NCBI GenBank assembly: GCA_020226215.1
Contig: CM035228.1
Coordinates: 65,321,989-65,385,988, forward strand
Origin: Sindora glabra
Lineage: Eukaryota; Streptophyta; Magnoliopsida; Fabales; Fabaceae
DNA length: 64,000 bases
Reading direction: 5' to 3'
A program made the translations under genes and the position numbers. Below the pieces are notes generated by a model. It saw nothing but the letters and a program-made list of their open reading frames with translations. It did not search any database and had not been told where the DNA came from. Each line of letters begins with the position of its first letter. The stretch's first letter is position 1. Positions 48,254 to 61,679 of this stretch are shown piece by piece.

Positions 48254-51190
48254 GTCATGACCTCATTTTAATAACATGACTGGCTTAGAATGCCTTACAT
48301 TGGATTCCAATTGTAATGATTTAGAACACTAAGAAGATAGATGTGTGTATATGCATGTAAATAAATATGTATCAGTGTACATACATGGGTATGTGACTTC
48401 CAATAACCATGAAATGTATATGTGAGGTAAAGGTTTAGATGGACCTAAAAAGGGAAGTTAGACAAAAGCAAAGAATTATGTCTGATTGATGGTATTTTGA
48501 CTATAATTGGAAGTAGGAGCATCCAATTGGTGCATTGTTGAAGGATACAAAAAATAGACATCTAGGGTTGTAGTCTCCATAAATGTCATAATTTTCTTTC
48601 TAGCCAATTAATATCAGAATTTTGCTATTTTTCTAAAGATAAGCAAAATTTTGGGCATAACCATACTAATTGACCAATGGTAATTAGGCCATAACTTTAT
48701 CTAAGGAGGTTTGATTGTTGAATGGTAAAAACTAGTGAAAAATAGATATTCGAGGCTACAAGCTATAAAAATCTCATGATCTAATTCCCAGCCAATAGAT
48801 ATTGGTAATTCACATAATATGAGGGAAGGCCTAGGTGAGACTACATTGACCTATATGTGGTAATTAAGCTAACTTAATTTAGCCAAGCTTGATTCACGAA
48901 TAGTCAAAATAAGTGAAAAATAAACATATAGAGTTTCCTCATGTATAAATTTCATATGGTGGATCCTAGCACATTAAAAGATACAAAATTTTTCCTAATA
49001 AACAGTTATACTAGATTATATGTGAATGTGTATGATTGTGTTTGTGCTATGAGTATGTGCATATGAATTGTGTGTGTATGACTTAGGAACCATGGAAATT
49101 ATTATTTGGTTGAATGTTTTATGATAAATTTGGATGATTGGGCCTATTTTCCCTTTGAGTGCAAATTACCAAACTTGGATGACACTAAAAGGTCAAGGCT
49201 AGTTATGGGTTTAGTGTGTGAAGTGTAAGGGAGCCTTAGGCTAAAAAGAGGCCTATTTAGCCTCCCTTGGTGGAATGGCTAAATGGGGTTGCTTTTACTA
49301 TCCATAGACTCCAAATCTTCCTTAAAACTAACATAAACTCCTAGGCTAAGTGAAGGAAACACTATCATGTAAGTGAATCACCCCTTAGTGGAAACATTTT
49401 AATAGAGAGGAGAAAGTTCTGTAAATAAGCCAATGCATGTTAAAGCATCCATATAAATTATCCTAGCCTACAAACTGGCATAACTCAATTAAGCAAAACT
49501 TATGTCCAAACACTTTCACATACTACATGGTAACACATATAAGCATAAAAACTTTCCTTTCCTTTCTACAATACCCGAAGTTCCCTCCTTATTGCAACCA
49601 AAGAAATTTTTGCATATTTAATAAGGTAAACGCCCATTCCCAAGTAAGAATTTCAATGGTATCATTAGAAAAAAGCTCGTATACTAATTTATGATCATCT
49701 TCTCCTTAGTTCAGATAGTTTTTCAAGGATTAAAAGTAACTCAAGAGGTGAGTAACCTTTAACTTCCTTCCTTTATTTCATATCAAGGTTCTTGTTAAGA
49801 ATTTCATGAAAGGAATTTTAGGAAAAGAATGAAAGGGGTTTAGGCCATCTTGCGCTAAGGGAAGCAATGATATTGCATATTATTTTTATAAAGAATAAAT
49901 GGAAATTTTGAAGAAATTCTATAGTTTTAAAGAATGGAGCTTCATGGTTAAAATAGGAAAATAAAGAAAGAACCATGCACAAGTAAACATTTATGTAATA
50001 GGGAAAAATAAAAGGGCTTTTGGAAATTAAGAAAATGAACTTGGAACTTGTAAATTAAAGAATAAGAACTTGAAGTTCTAGATTAGAGGATAATTGTTTT
50101 ACTTTGATTAATTAGAAATATGTTTTGAGAATAGTGGTTTCCTAGTTAGGCAAAATATGTATCTTACATAAATTAAAGTGTTCAACGAAGGAATTGAAGA
50201 GTAACTTAGTATTTAGGGGGAGTGGTTTTGGCCACTTGGATATCTTAGGCCCGATGTGCATAAAATTTTAATTCAATTGAGTTTTTGCGTTCCTAATATG
50301 TATAAAAACCCTTAATGACATTAATACATGAAAATTTTTAGGATTTAAAAATTTGAGGAATTCCATTTATGAAGGATTGTGGGTGAGGATGCATGATAAG
50401 GTAAGTATCCTTATGCTTTAACTTATATAATTGATAATTGATAATTAATTATGAGTATGGAATAAATGATGATTTTTAAGGGAGAGTTCCCAGATGAGGA
50501 TTCACATCCATAGGGGTTACCTTTGGCCTAGTTTGATGTTTAATTAAAAAGAGTTAAGATATTAAGCTAATGATTGACCTAATATGATAATTGAAAATCT
50601 TACACAATGTGTGAAATTATATAATGTTGAAAAGTGAAAGATATCCCCTAAGGGAATCATGAAAGTGTCACAACCTTAGGGGGAAAGATTCCTTAAATTT
50701 TTATGGAAATTTGATTGAAAGGTTTATAATATACAAGGCTTGATAAACTTTGTTATTTGAATACATGTATCTTGTATGTTTATAATTATAAATTGTTGTG
50801 CTCGAGTAAGAAAGATCAAGATTGTGAATATATGTGAAAAATGGTATATGCTTATTATTCTATATTGTTTGAGTGACAAACAAATGAGCTTGTCTGCATG
50901 ATATTTGAAATACGTTGTTCAAATAGTAATTAAGGCCATATGAGGTGGCATGGATTAAGGCCAAAAGTAACGGTGGGGATTATTAAAATTGATTGCTAAT
51001 ACGGGAATAAAACGATATCGTATTAAATAGTCAGCAATATTGCTATAAAGGAAGGGAGCAATAAAGGTGGATGCTTAGGGAAATTGTAAACATGAGACAT
51101 TGAAAGTGGGAAATTTTGTATGTTTTATTAAAATTGTATGGCATTAAATTAATTGTTTATATTATGCTTATATATGAAATTATGTATATT
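48254..51190 (+). repeat. LTR-like retrotransposon sequence, non-coding
   Basis: It begins with TGTCATGACCTCATTTT and a following ATGACTGGC, resembling the TGTCACGACC...GTGACTGGC start of many plant Gypsy LTRs; a related start occurs at about 54830. Motif-poor sequence follows, with GGTAAGTATCC-like and AGAGGTGAGTAACC-like words near 49750 and 50400. No gag-pol. End unclear. Confidence 0.45.
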
Positions 51191-53437
51191 TAAGTATTGT
51201 GATATATTGTAACATCCTAAATTTATTAAAGGTATTTATGGATAACTTCGTGCACATTTTGGGGAAAAATCATCATATAATAGTGATTATAGCCTTATGC
51301 ATGAAAAGTTACATGGATGAGATGGTATAGGTATGAAAAGTGGTATAGAAGACTGCATTAAATTAAAGTCAAAATGAAATTGAAAGATTATGTTAAAGGA
51401 GTCCTATAACTCTTGACTATTATGAATTTAGAGACTTGGTACACAACTTGAGAATAAATAACTAATTTTGTATCAAAAAAATAAGGAAAAGGGTTTATAT
51501 GGAAAAACATGGGAAACGAACTATGAAGTGGGATGATTTAAATTTTAAATAATTCGAGAAATAATTGGATGTAAATGAGGGGTTTGAGTTACTAAGAAAA
51601 TTATGAAACAAGGATCAAATTGATTATTAAGTAAAATTTAGAAATAGCTCTATTTTTGTAAAATTTTTATGCACCCAATAGTATTTTAGTCATAACTTAG
51701 TGTAGAAATGTTTGATTTACAAATGGTTAAAAGATTTAGAAAGCTTACATCTAGAGTTTCAACTTATATAAATCACATAATTTAATATCCATCAAATTAA
51801 TCTCAATTTTTTTGAAGTAGGCATAATGTCTGGGCATTATGGCATTAACCAATCTTTAATAAATTTGTCATAACCTTTTCTAGGAGCATCCAATTAATAT
51901 AAGGTTAGGGATGCTAATTAGGGGACATATAAGGTTATATTGTATAAAACTTTCATGGAATGGGTCATAGTATACAAAATAATACATCAATTTCCTAAAA
52001 GGCTAGTGTATTAAGCTAGACTTAGACTCATTCTCTACATGGATGCTGAGTAATATTTGGGACCCAGGCCTAAATGATCTAAAGGAGTTAATAGGCTCCT
52101 TTAAGAATATTTTTGGTATGAAAATGCCTAAATAAATGGGTCTAGTCTACATCCTATGAAGAATGCCAATCTTTATCTAATTAAGGAAAGAATATCATTA
52201 TACCAAAAATTCATCCTTATTTTCTTTTGATTTTGGTAAAAATTAGGACTAATTTGGTTTTATAGGGAAAATCTTAAACCTTAACCAAAGAACTCTTGAC
52301 TTTAGTGTGATTGGAATTAAGGAACATAAAATTCAAACTTCTAAAATCCTTTTCCATACATGATGAGTGGTTATTCTATCTTAAATTCATTAAAATGTTA
52401 AGGGATTGTTGTTGTCAATGTCTTGAGTTTTATGTGATTTTGTTAGAATATGATAATTTATGGTGATTTTATGGAATATAGTGTTAAAGAATGCTTGTAT
52501 GATGTTTTAGACATGTGTATTAATGAATAGGTAATGATTTCATGTGTAAAAAATAAGTTGGATCAACATTTATGCCTTATAAATAGTGAATTATTTTTTT
52601 TTGGAAAATACATTGTCCTGATCTATGAAGCATTTCACGAACTGCTTCTTAGGCCTAAAATTTAATGGGCTAGGGAGTGATTCATAAAGCACTTCACTTC
52701 TTAAAAATGTTACTGGAAGTCCCAAAGTACTTCAAAAAGAACTATAGGGAGTATTTCTCAGCCTATAACTTCTTTATCTTCTTATTTTTAGCAAATCACC
52801 TATCATTAGAAAGTAATTAATTTTACTTTCTAATAGAACTTATTTCATATTAAAATCTTTTGCTAAAATAGTGGACAAAATGTTAGATGTTTTAGATGGT
52901 GAAAAACTAAATTTTTAGGACTAATTAGTTAAAGTCATAACTCCTTTATATATTAACCATTTTGAGTAAAGGGCAAGTCCATGAAAAGTTAATTAAGTTT
53001 ATTTTCATATGAAGTGAGTTTCATGAACAATAAATTTGTAATCTTTGAGTTATTTATAAAATACCATTCAAAGGTCAAAATTAAGGTATATCCTAAAGCT
53101 CTCCAAGGTTAAGATAAGTTAGTATATGATAACTATAAGTTAGTTGTATGAATAATAGCAATGAAATGAGGCATGGTAGTATTATGATGATATGAAATTG
53201 TTTTTGTATGTGTAAGTACTTGAATGATGATAAATGAGTATTAAAGTTATGTTAAAAAGGTGACATGATTGGCATGTACTTTGTGAATAAAATTAAATTA
53301 ATTTTTTAACTTATGACCATGTGAAGAGGCATGGGATGATTATAAGTTTTGAACATGTAGGTATTGTTAATAAGGTGCAATGATTGAAGTGCTAATTAAA
53401 GCACCTGTGATATTGTGATAATATTATATGTTAAATG
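51190..53437 (+). repeat. LTR-like sequence related to 12-13.5 kb
   Basis: A TGTAACATCCTAAATTT start near 51210 is the TGTAACACCC-type LTR beginning. From 52600 to 53200 it is related to 12860-13270, with blocks AAAGCACTTCACTTCTTAAA and GTTACTGGAAGTCCCAAAG. Non-coding and degenerate. Confidence 0.5.
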
Positions 53438-53559
53438 CAGTGGTAGATCCAAAAAATTTTTTCTTAAGAGGGAACTTGTAAAAAATAAATACTAATACAA
53501 AGTATCAATAACATAATCTTTATATGTCAACCAAAAACAAAACATAGAAAACAAATAAT

Positions 53560-54273
53560 TTTTATAGTTGTTCCCTTCGAGGTTTTGTATTTTGATGTTA
53601 TTGTATGACTTTTTCATTCTCAATGGAGTAAAAAGTTTACCAAACAATCATTCAATCATTCATCTCTTTTTTGATTGTGCAGTTAGCTTTTTATAATATT
53701 CATTGCAAAAAATGTTTTTTCAACCAATGTTGTTGCAATTAAAAAGATCAAAGCTAACTTAATTAGCAAATAAACAAATGGATACATAATATGCTTTTTT
53801 GTTTCAACTTGTTTTTAAGAAAGATCATTAATTCCTTTTAAATCTAAGAAACTTTCATTTGAGTGCATATCCAAAATATAATTTTGAAGAAACTTTCACC
53901 TAAGCATGTATCCAAAATATAAATTTGAAGTTAATTATCAAGAATAATAATTTCTATTGGAGAAAAATCAGATGGATAAAATTGAGTTAATTGAATAAGC
54001 TTTTCCTTGTTAAAAGTAACAAATAATTCTTGAAGACTCAAGCATGCCACATAAAGAAGTAGCTCAGTATTAGCCTTAATGAAATGACTATTGAGCTCTT
54101 GAAGTTAACTATCAACCACTTGATGATATAATTTAACTTGAAAGTGATGCAAATTTGAAATTTCTTAAGCTCTTCTTCTTGACCTCCCTTGAGTTGCAAA
54201 TAAATCACCTATGTTTGGTATAACAATGTTATTCTTGTTGCAAGACAAAGAAACTTCATGTAGTAAAGATTCT
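53560..54273 (-). pseudogene. hAT transposase, C-terminal part (dimerisation domain)
   Basis: Minus-strand reading from 54273: SLLHEVSLSCNKNNIVIPNI, then RSRRRA, ISNLHHFQVKLYHQVVDS, NTELLLCVACLSLQELF, a FYPSDFSPIE block, and finally TLVEKTFFAMNIIKS near 53690-53730 followed by the DE-LNDCLV block. This is the order found in plant ZMYM1-like hAT transposases, with the conserved (S/T)-x-E-(R/K)-x-F-(S/F)-A-(M/L) helix of the hAT dimerisation domain. Several stops and shifts. It starts exactly where the 60-kb part stops. Confidence 0.85.
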
Positions 54274-57200
54274 TATGATGATTCGATTCTTAGATACCAT
54301 GACCAATGTAAAGATACCTAACTAGATTAATACATTAATGAGATACCCTTACAAGTGTTTAAGACATTTCTGCCTCATTTACTTTCTTAACTTTATTAAG
54401 AGTATAAATAATTATTTACAAAAAATAATACTACTTTTACGTGCATAAGGAAATGAAAAATATAATTTGCATATGCTAAAAGATATTTATACAAGAGTGC
54501 AAATTTTTTGAAAACATAAATTTGTACTATCAGAAGGTAAAACCCCTAACTAGGACTAGTTTGTCTTCATTCACTGTCTTCTTCATGATCTGATTCCATG
54601 GATGAAGAAGAAAGAGAAGTTAGCATATTGACCAAGTTAGAATTACTAGTTATGCTTTTCAGTAAATGAGTTCATTAAATGGGATTTGTTAAGAAAAGGT
54701 TAAGTTCAGAATTTATCTTTCTAAGTTCTATAGTGTAATATACTCATGGATTTGTTGTAAACATTTGGAGTTTATAGAAAAATATTATTTGAAAGGTTCC
54801 TTATGGTGAAAGGAATGTTCTTGCTATCACGACCCTTCTTGATTGTGACTGGCATGGATCCTAATATCGATTCCACAAGCTTTAATATTAATTCTTGAAT
54901 TTTAACCAATGAAAGTCTCCAAACTTTTAAAAGGACTTGAAATCCAATTTGAATTTTTATGAAAAATAGATGAAGTCTCCCATATTTTTGGATACTTTCT
55001 AAGGACCACATGCCTTATAATACAACACTTGTATATTTCTTAGATATGATAGCAATCAACAACATAGATAACATTACCCAATTTCAACACATATACATAA
55101 GTAAATGATTTGACATATCAAATTCCAAAATAATAATATTCCATTCTCTAATTCTGATCCTTATCCAACTATCAAAATCCTTTAGTAAGGTGGTTTTGAT
55201 TCTTTATAGATGTAGCCACACATGAAAAAACTCTATTTAACTTAAAAACATTGAAAATAAAATATAGTGAATTACTACAACTCAATAAGCATATATTTAC
55301 ATTATTAATTCTTAGTTTCAATATATTAAGTAATCACATGCTATTTAAGTATTTGATAGGAAAGATAAATATAATTCAAACTTCCTGAGTTTTTGAATGT
55401 GCAAAACCAAGCCTTAGATGAAATGTTCACCTACAACAACTCAAATTTTATACTTCTCATCATAAATCATAATAATTTCAATTATTCGATAGCACACAAC
55501 ATCTTTTTCATATCATACGCTACCATTCCGAGCAAACATCACAATCACAAACAACCATTAAAGCTTAAACATAAATAAATCATCTTAATTGCATCAATTG
55601 TTACATCCAATCGTAGACAATTTTCAATATCATATCATATCACATATCCAGTTATAGTAAATATACGTGTAGCCACTTCTTGACTTCCAGGTCAATATTA
55701 TATTTTCCTTAACTACTCACCAAGAATTTCCCATCTAGTTCTTAGATCGATTTTATATTCTTCATAATTGTTTGCTGGAAAATTTTCATCTAGCTTTTAC
55801 ATCATAGCTCCATCACCATCCATAGTTTCTAATGTCACTATTAGCATGAATCACAAGTTATATATACAAAAGAGCTCAACTCTCATATCATAACTATTTG
55901 TAAGACCACCAGTGCAAAATAACTAATTCATTATGGAGTAATATCAAGCATGCTACAAAATATATGATAATATTGTCATGTTCACCCACATAGTTATAAC
56001 AAACAGATATTATAGAAACTCAATCACAATTCATCATTAGATAGAAATATCACTACCATGCTTCCACTGTGTACTTTGATCAATTAATGCTCACTTAAAC
56101 AACTAATTATTCTTATTCCATAGTACTGAATTTATACATGAATATATATGTATTAATAAGAAATATGAGCTATTAAGAAAAATAATACATTCATAACATT
56201 TAAACTATTTCTTATTAAAATATTAATATATGGTGAGATAAATATATTCACTAGAATCATCCACAGCTTTGAAAATTCTTAACTCATTAGCCTTCCCCTT
56301 CTGTTTCCTCCTATTTATCAATTTACAATAATGAATTATTATCATATGCACATTACTTACTTTGTTTTCCCATATCACAAATCTATATTATTTGCTTCTT
56401 ATATTTCTTAATATAAACTGATAATTAAAAGATGCCTCTTAATCCTTTTAGATTCTACCATTCTTTATTTTCAAACTTATTATCAAAATATTAGACATTC
56501 TTGTATATAATAGCATTTCCAAATCAAAGTACTAAGCCATCAAAACATTACCATTCACATTACTATAGAAAATTATATGCTTATCAACTTATACTTTTTG
56601 CTTCTTGTATAGAATTAGAAAATCACTTTTATTAGGAACTATCTAAAGCTAGCTCCAAACATTAAAATATTAAATTTTAAGATATAAATATACTCTAAAT
56701 ATAATAATCTAGTATTTTAGAGTCTCAGAATATTTTTCTATCAGATATACCAAGTATCTAAATAGTTTTCTAAATCAAATTCAAATATTTCAAAATATGA
56801 AAATGTAATATTTCACGATCACTTTAATCATAATATTTTAGTAATCTATATCATAAAAATGATAAGAAATACTATTTTAGAAATGCTATAGGATAACTTA
56901 TCATTTTATAACATAAAATATTAGTTTTCCAAACTCACGTCATATTTCCAAAACCCTGCAGAATTGGGTTTTGCTTGAATCATGTTGGAATCTTACGAAA
57001 TATTAAAATCTAATATTCTATATTTATTCTAATCATATTATTCTAGCAATTTGTATCATAAAATTTATATTTTTCTAAGCCATCATCATATATTCAAGAT
57101 ACTAATAAATATATTTCCTTCAAATTATCCATGATTCTTCTAGAATAATAGCATATAATGCCCTATACATATTTTAGTCATTTTATAATATAAAAATAAT

Positions 57201-60047
57201 ATTTTTTTATGTGTATCATTGTATGTGTCAAAAGATACCTAAATGGGTTTTTCTTGGATTAACTAGTAAAACATAAAAAATATTAAGATTTTATGATACA
57301 AAAATACTCACTGCATCTAGTAAGGGCTGCTGGTAGCTTGCCAGTATTGGAATCAGCTCCATCATTGATAGAAGAAAAAGTCTCTGTTTTGGTCTATTGA
57401 TGAAGAAAAAAAGAAACTAGCACCATTTTGTGATTTTGCATCTTCTTTGTACCACCATAAATGGTAGCTAGGCACAAGCAAGATTAGGTGAGGAAGACAA
57501 TGGTGCAACATAGTGGCGCACTAACTCGCAGCTATTGTCGATCCACTTGCAACTCACAGCTCCTCCCTTCACTATTGAAAACCCATATTGATGGGAAATA
57601 ATACGTGGCAATAGCCTAGTTGCGATACAGTAATTGGGGAAACAAAACGGTAGTAACATTTGGCTAGTGAAGGAGAAAGAGCATTCATGGGAGGAGGAGG
57701 AGGAAAGAAGAAAAAATGGAGAGAGAGAAACTAGGGATAACAGAGGAGCAAGAAAGAGGTTAGCAAAAAAATAATAAAAAGAGGGGGTTTGTACCAACAT
57801 ATATAAAAAAGAAAAAGAAATGATTAATGAGTTATAGGATATTATTTGTTACTTTGTAGTGCACCATAAGTTCTAATATAATCAAATCTCATCCTTCCAA
57901 ACTCATTTGACATAATCTCAACTGTCCACTTATTTTAAAACTTATTTTCTTAAAATTTTATTTAAAATTTGTTTTCAATCTTCCCCCTAGTATTTATATA
58001 TGTTTGTAATAGTATAATAAATTTAAAAATTATAGAATAATTATTTTAAACTTCCACAATTTGTAAAACAATTTATCAAAAACTAATAAATTATTTTATA
58101 AATCCTCGCACCCATAGTCACTAAAATATTTTCAACTTATAAAAAATTCCTTATAAAAATTATTTAAAACTAATCTTAAATTAATATGGCCATATATAAA
58201 ATAAATAAATTTAAAAAATTATCATAAATATTATTTTCAATATTCCAAAATTGTTAATATGAAAAATAATTTAAAATCAAATATTATTTGAATAAATAAA
58301 TAATTATCCTTAAGCATCAAAATTTATAAAACTTTAAATTTTAGCTCAAATATTGCACATGCACAGGTGTCAGCCATTCTTGTGGGATCTATAAAGGAGT
58401 GTGAGTATTGAAATACTCAATGAATAGCTACTCTTGTTCTTTTTCTAAAGATTTTTTACCATAAAACATCAGATATATAATAGTATATAATAATTGAGTA
58501 AAGCTCTTATGTACTTACTATAGCTCTTACGTATAATATTTATAAAGTTTATTGAAGAGAATGATTATAGTTAGTATGCAAGTTTAACCTTATATCTTTA
58601 GTTCAATCTTATCCCTCTCTACCCTTAGCATAAAGCCACCAACCTTATTTCTTTAACTTTTACCATGCCTTTCCTTCTCTGTGAAGGATGTATATTTCCC
58701 TTTACAAATCATATTCATAATAAGTAACGATAAGATGCCATAAGCATCAATTATTCATTTCATTGGGTATGGTAAAAATATTATGTTATAAGAGTTTTGT
58801 TAACAAAATTTGCCATTCTCATATATCCAATTTTCATCATCACATATTTTTATGCCTAAAGTTAATATACAACCTTTCCATTCAAGGTAGTGAGAACACT
58901 TAACTCTCTTGAATGACTATTTATTATAGCTCAACCATCATCAAACATATCATAAACTTTAATTCATTGTAACATTTCTTAACAAGAAATATCAAATATG
59001 TAGCTTGTTAGGTAGTATAAATACTTCAAAGGTTTGGTGCCTTTAAGGCTCCTATGTTAATTCAAATTTTTACTCAAATTTAATCTAATACTTATAACAT
59101 ATTACTATTTATTAAACATTAATTATTTTACAACTTTCTCATTCATAAGTATTGTTCACACAATACGAAAAACATTAATTTCAAAATAAGGTAGCACATG
59201 AATACTTACAATGAAAGCCCTTTTCCAACATTAAAATCACTTCCAATCATCACCAAGTTTTTATACAATATTCCTAACATATTAAATAATAGGAAAACTT
59301 AATTATGTCATAAAAATAACATGTTATCCTATTCATAGAGAACCAAAGACACAGGCTTGAAAACCTTACTTGAAAACCCTAGGAATGTCACGATTTTGGG
59401 TTTAAGAAAGAGAAATATTAAAATCACCCTAAATGCCTTAAATAGAACTCTAATCCAAAGCTTCCTTTATAAATTACTCCTTTTTATATATTTTTAGTAA
59501 AAATATAGTGAAAAATTGGCACATGGTGCATAACATTTTAAGGTTTGAAATTAAAAGTTAACCTTCTTCTAACCACTTAAATTTCACTAAATATTGTTTA
59601 CAAGCCAATACTAATAAATGCCCCTAACTTTTCATTTATTCACCTATTTGCCATTAGCTTCCTCTATAAGTTTGGGCTTTGCTTGGGCTTTTTTTTAAAA
59701 TTTTAAGGTTAGAATTGGGCCTAAAAATTTGAGCCAAATCAACCTAAATGAATCAAGTTGATTTACTTTAAGTTTGGGCCTAATCTTTAGGTTTTTGGCT
59801 TTTATAAGCCCTAATTTCCTATTGGACCTCTATACAATTTTTCCAAACTTAATGTTGTATTTTTAAGTAAATTATGACCTATACTAGTACCTAATATATT
59901 TTCTAAAAAATTTTTAGTTAAACATATATCCAAACTATCTTTATGAGTCACCTAAATGTCACTTGATTACCTTGACTATTCTTTGTTTAAGGTGTTTTTT
60001 GGTCAAAATTCCTTCTTAAACTTTTTTGCTTTATTTGGAGTATTACA
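54274..60047. mobile_element. 5.8-kb LTR-retrotransposon-like insertion inside the hAT gene
   Basis: The insertion sits between ATTCT (54269-54273) and ATTCC (60048-60052), a 5-bp duplication with one difference, the length produced by LTR retrotransposons. The right end read on the minus strand starts TGTAATACTCCAAATAAAGC, an LTR-type TG start. The left end starts TA rather than TG, probably a mutation. I see no gag-pol. A second LTR-type start in the other orientation (ATCACGACCC...GTGACTGGCATGG, about 54833) suggests nesting. A TACTCAC segment at about 58395-58425 and a CT/GA-rich block at 57650-57790 resemble internal parts of plant Gypsy LTRs. The minus-strand open frame at 57468-57800 has no recognisable motif. 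It may be a LARD-type non-coding element. Confidence 0.6.
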
Positions 60048-61679
60048 ATTCCTATCCATCATCTCTCATTAGTTGTAATTGTTGCTTGGACACTCTAGCT
60101 AATGGCATAGCATTTGCAATGGCTTGATTACTTCATTACAGTGCTTAAGATAACTTATTTATAACTCCTTATATATTTTTCATTAAATGTAAGTTGAAGA
60201 CAAATTCAAAAGATTGGATAAAATTTAATAGCATACATGTTTATGCTTTTTGCTTAGAATGTGTTCTATCTTCCTTAATAATTTCAAGAACTTTAATTGC
60301 TAAAGAAAATGTAGTAATCCAATTGAGTAAAGCATTATAGTGTGATCAATAATAAATGTCTTTGGTACTTTTAAAAGTTGTTTCTTGATGCAATCCATGT
60401 TCACTAGAAATTTCACTACTTTGTAATCCTTTTCTTCAAGAATTTCTTGTCATTTTTGTGAAGCACTAACAACATTTGATAAAGTAGATACCAAATTAAA
60501 AAGTAAAGTAATCTTGACATGTTTTTTTGGCAATAACAATAAGTGCTAATTGAAGTAATTGTTCATAGCAATGCACATAGTAAGCACATTCATTCTCTTG
60601 TAGAATTAAACTTTTAAGTCTGTTAAACTCACCTAATATATTACTTATTTTTTCATGGCCTTGATCCCTTTTTCTTGAGAAACTTAATTTATATATTACA
60701 AAAAAAGAATTCAAAGCATCCTTAAAGGAGGAAGCAATAGTGCTATTAACATGAACTATACAAAGAAAATGCTCAACCACATGCTCTTTCTTGTCCATAA
60801 ATCATAATATGATGACCATTTACTCTTTTGTTGATATATCACAAGATTCATCAATAAGAATAGCAAAAACATCATTTTCAAGATAATTGATAATAGCATA
60901 AGTGGTCTCCATAACTGTAGCAATTATAATATCTTTATGGATATTTGGTGCTATTATTTTTAGATTACCATGAACACATTCTAAAACCTTTGCAATGGGC
61001 TTGCTGTGATTTGCAAGAAAGTGGAGAAGCTTAAGAAAATTACCTTGATTATTTAATTGATAGGATTTATCATGACCATAGAAAGTCAATCCTTATCATA
61101 GAAGAAATCAAATACAATCAACAATTGCAATCAATTTAATATGATAACCCATTTTAGCTTTATTGGATTGCATAGAAATGACATTTTTAATATATTGCCT
61201 TTAATTCATTAGAACTTGACATTTTCTCCAAGCAACATTATGAGCATTATTAGGACCTCTAACATAAATTGAATTTTTTGTTTATCTTTCCAATTTGTAA
61301 ATCCATCAATGATAAATATGTCATCACCTCCTCCTTGCTTTCCTCTTATTAGATAGAAACATAAATAAAAGGCTATATTTTTTTATATGTTGTACTCTAA
61401 CCAATTGCCATATTCTTTGAACCAATTAGAACTAAAACTTCTTAATTTCTTTCTAAATTGTCTTTAAGGAAAGTTATGTTTTTATGGTTGACAAGGGCCT
61501 TAACATATAAGCTTTCTTAATTTCATCATGATCATTATGATGGTAATTTAAACTTTATGGTGTTTTTTAGGATTAGTTGGTAGGTCTTTTAAATTAACTT
61601 GTAAGAATTTTTTTGTTGAAGTAGAACATGGTTTAAAAAAAGATTCCATTGTTGCTTTTCTGTTGAGAATCTTTTCCAT
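60048..61679 (-). pseudogene. hAT transposase, N-terminal and central part (TTF zinc finger, DUF4371)
   Basis: The start Met is at 61679 with MEKILNRKATMESFFKPCS. A TTF-type block follows at about 61380-61570: Y-HNDHDEIKKAY, W-LV-VQ-like WLEYS region and LLFMF. Then the GF-NWK segment near 61285-61310, the open frame 60820-61089 with NQGNFLKLLHFLANHSKPIA, IHKDIIIA and AILIDESCDIS, and the open frame 60496-60798 with HFLCIVHV, FNRLKSLILQENECAYYVHC and QLALIVIAKK. A GEISS/HGLHQETT block and FDFVFNLHLMKNI-like sequence follow, ending KQQLQLMRDDG at the insertion point. The DES motif contains the second catalytic Asp; the Cys residues of the TTF finger are partly lost. Several frames are broken. 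Confidence 0.9.

Noticed and set aside
57468..57800. Minus-strand 110-codon frame with a hydrophobic, Ser-rich start
   Set aside because: Located in LTR-like CT-rich sequence; no signal of conservation or neighbouring coding.
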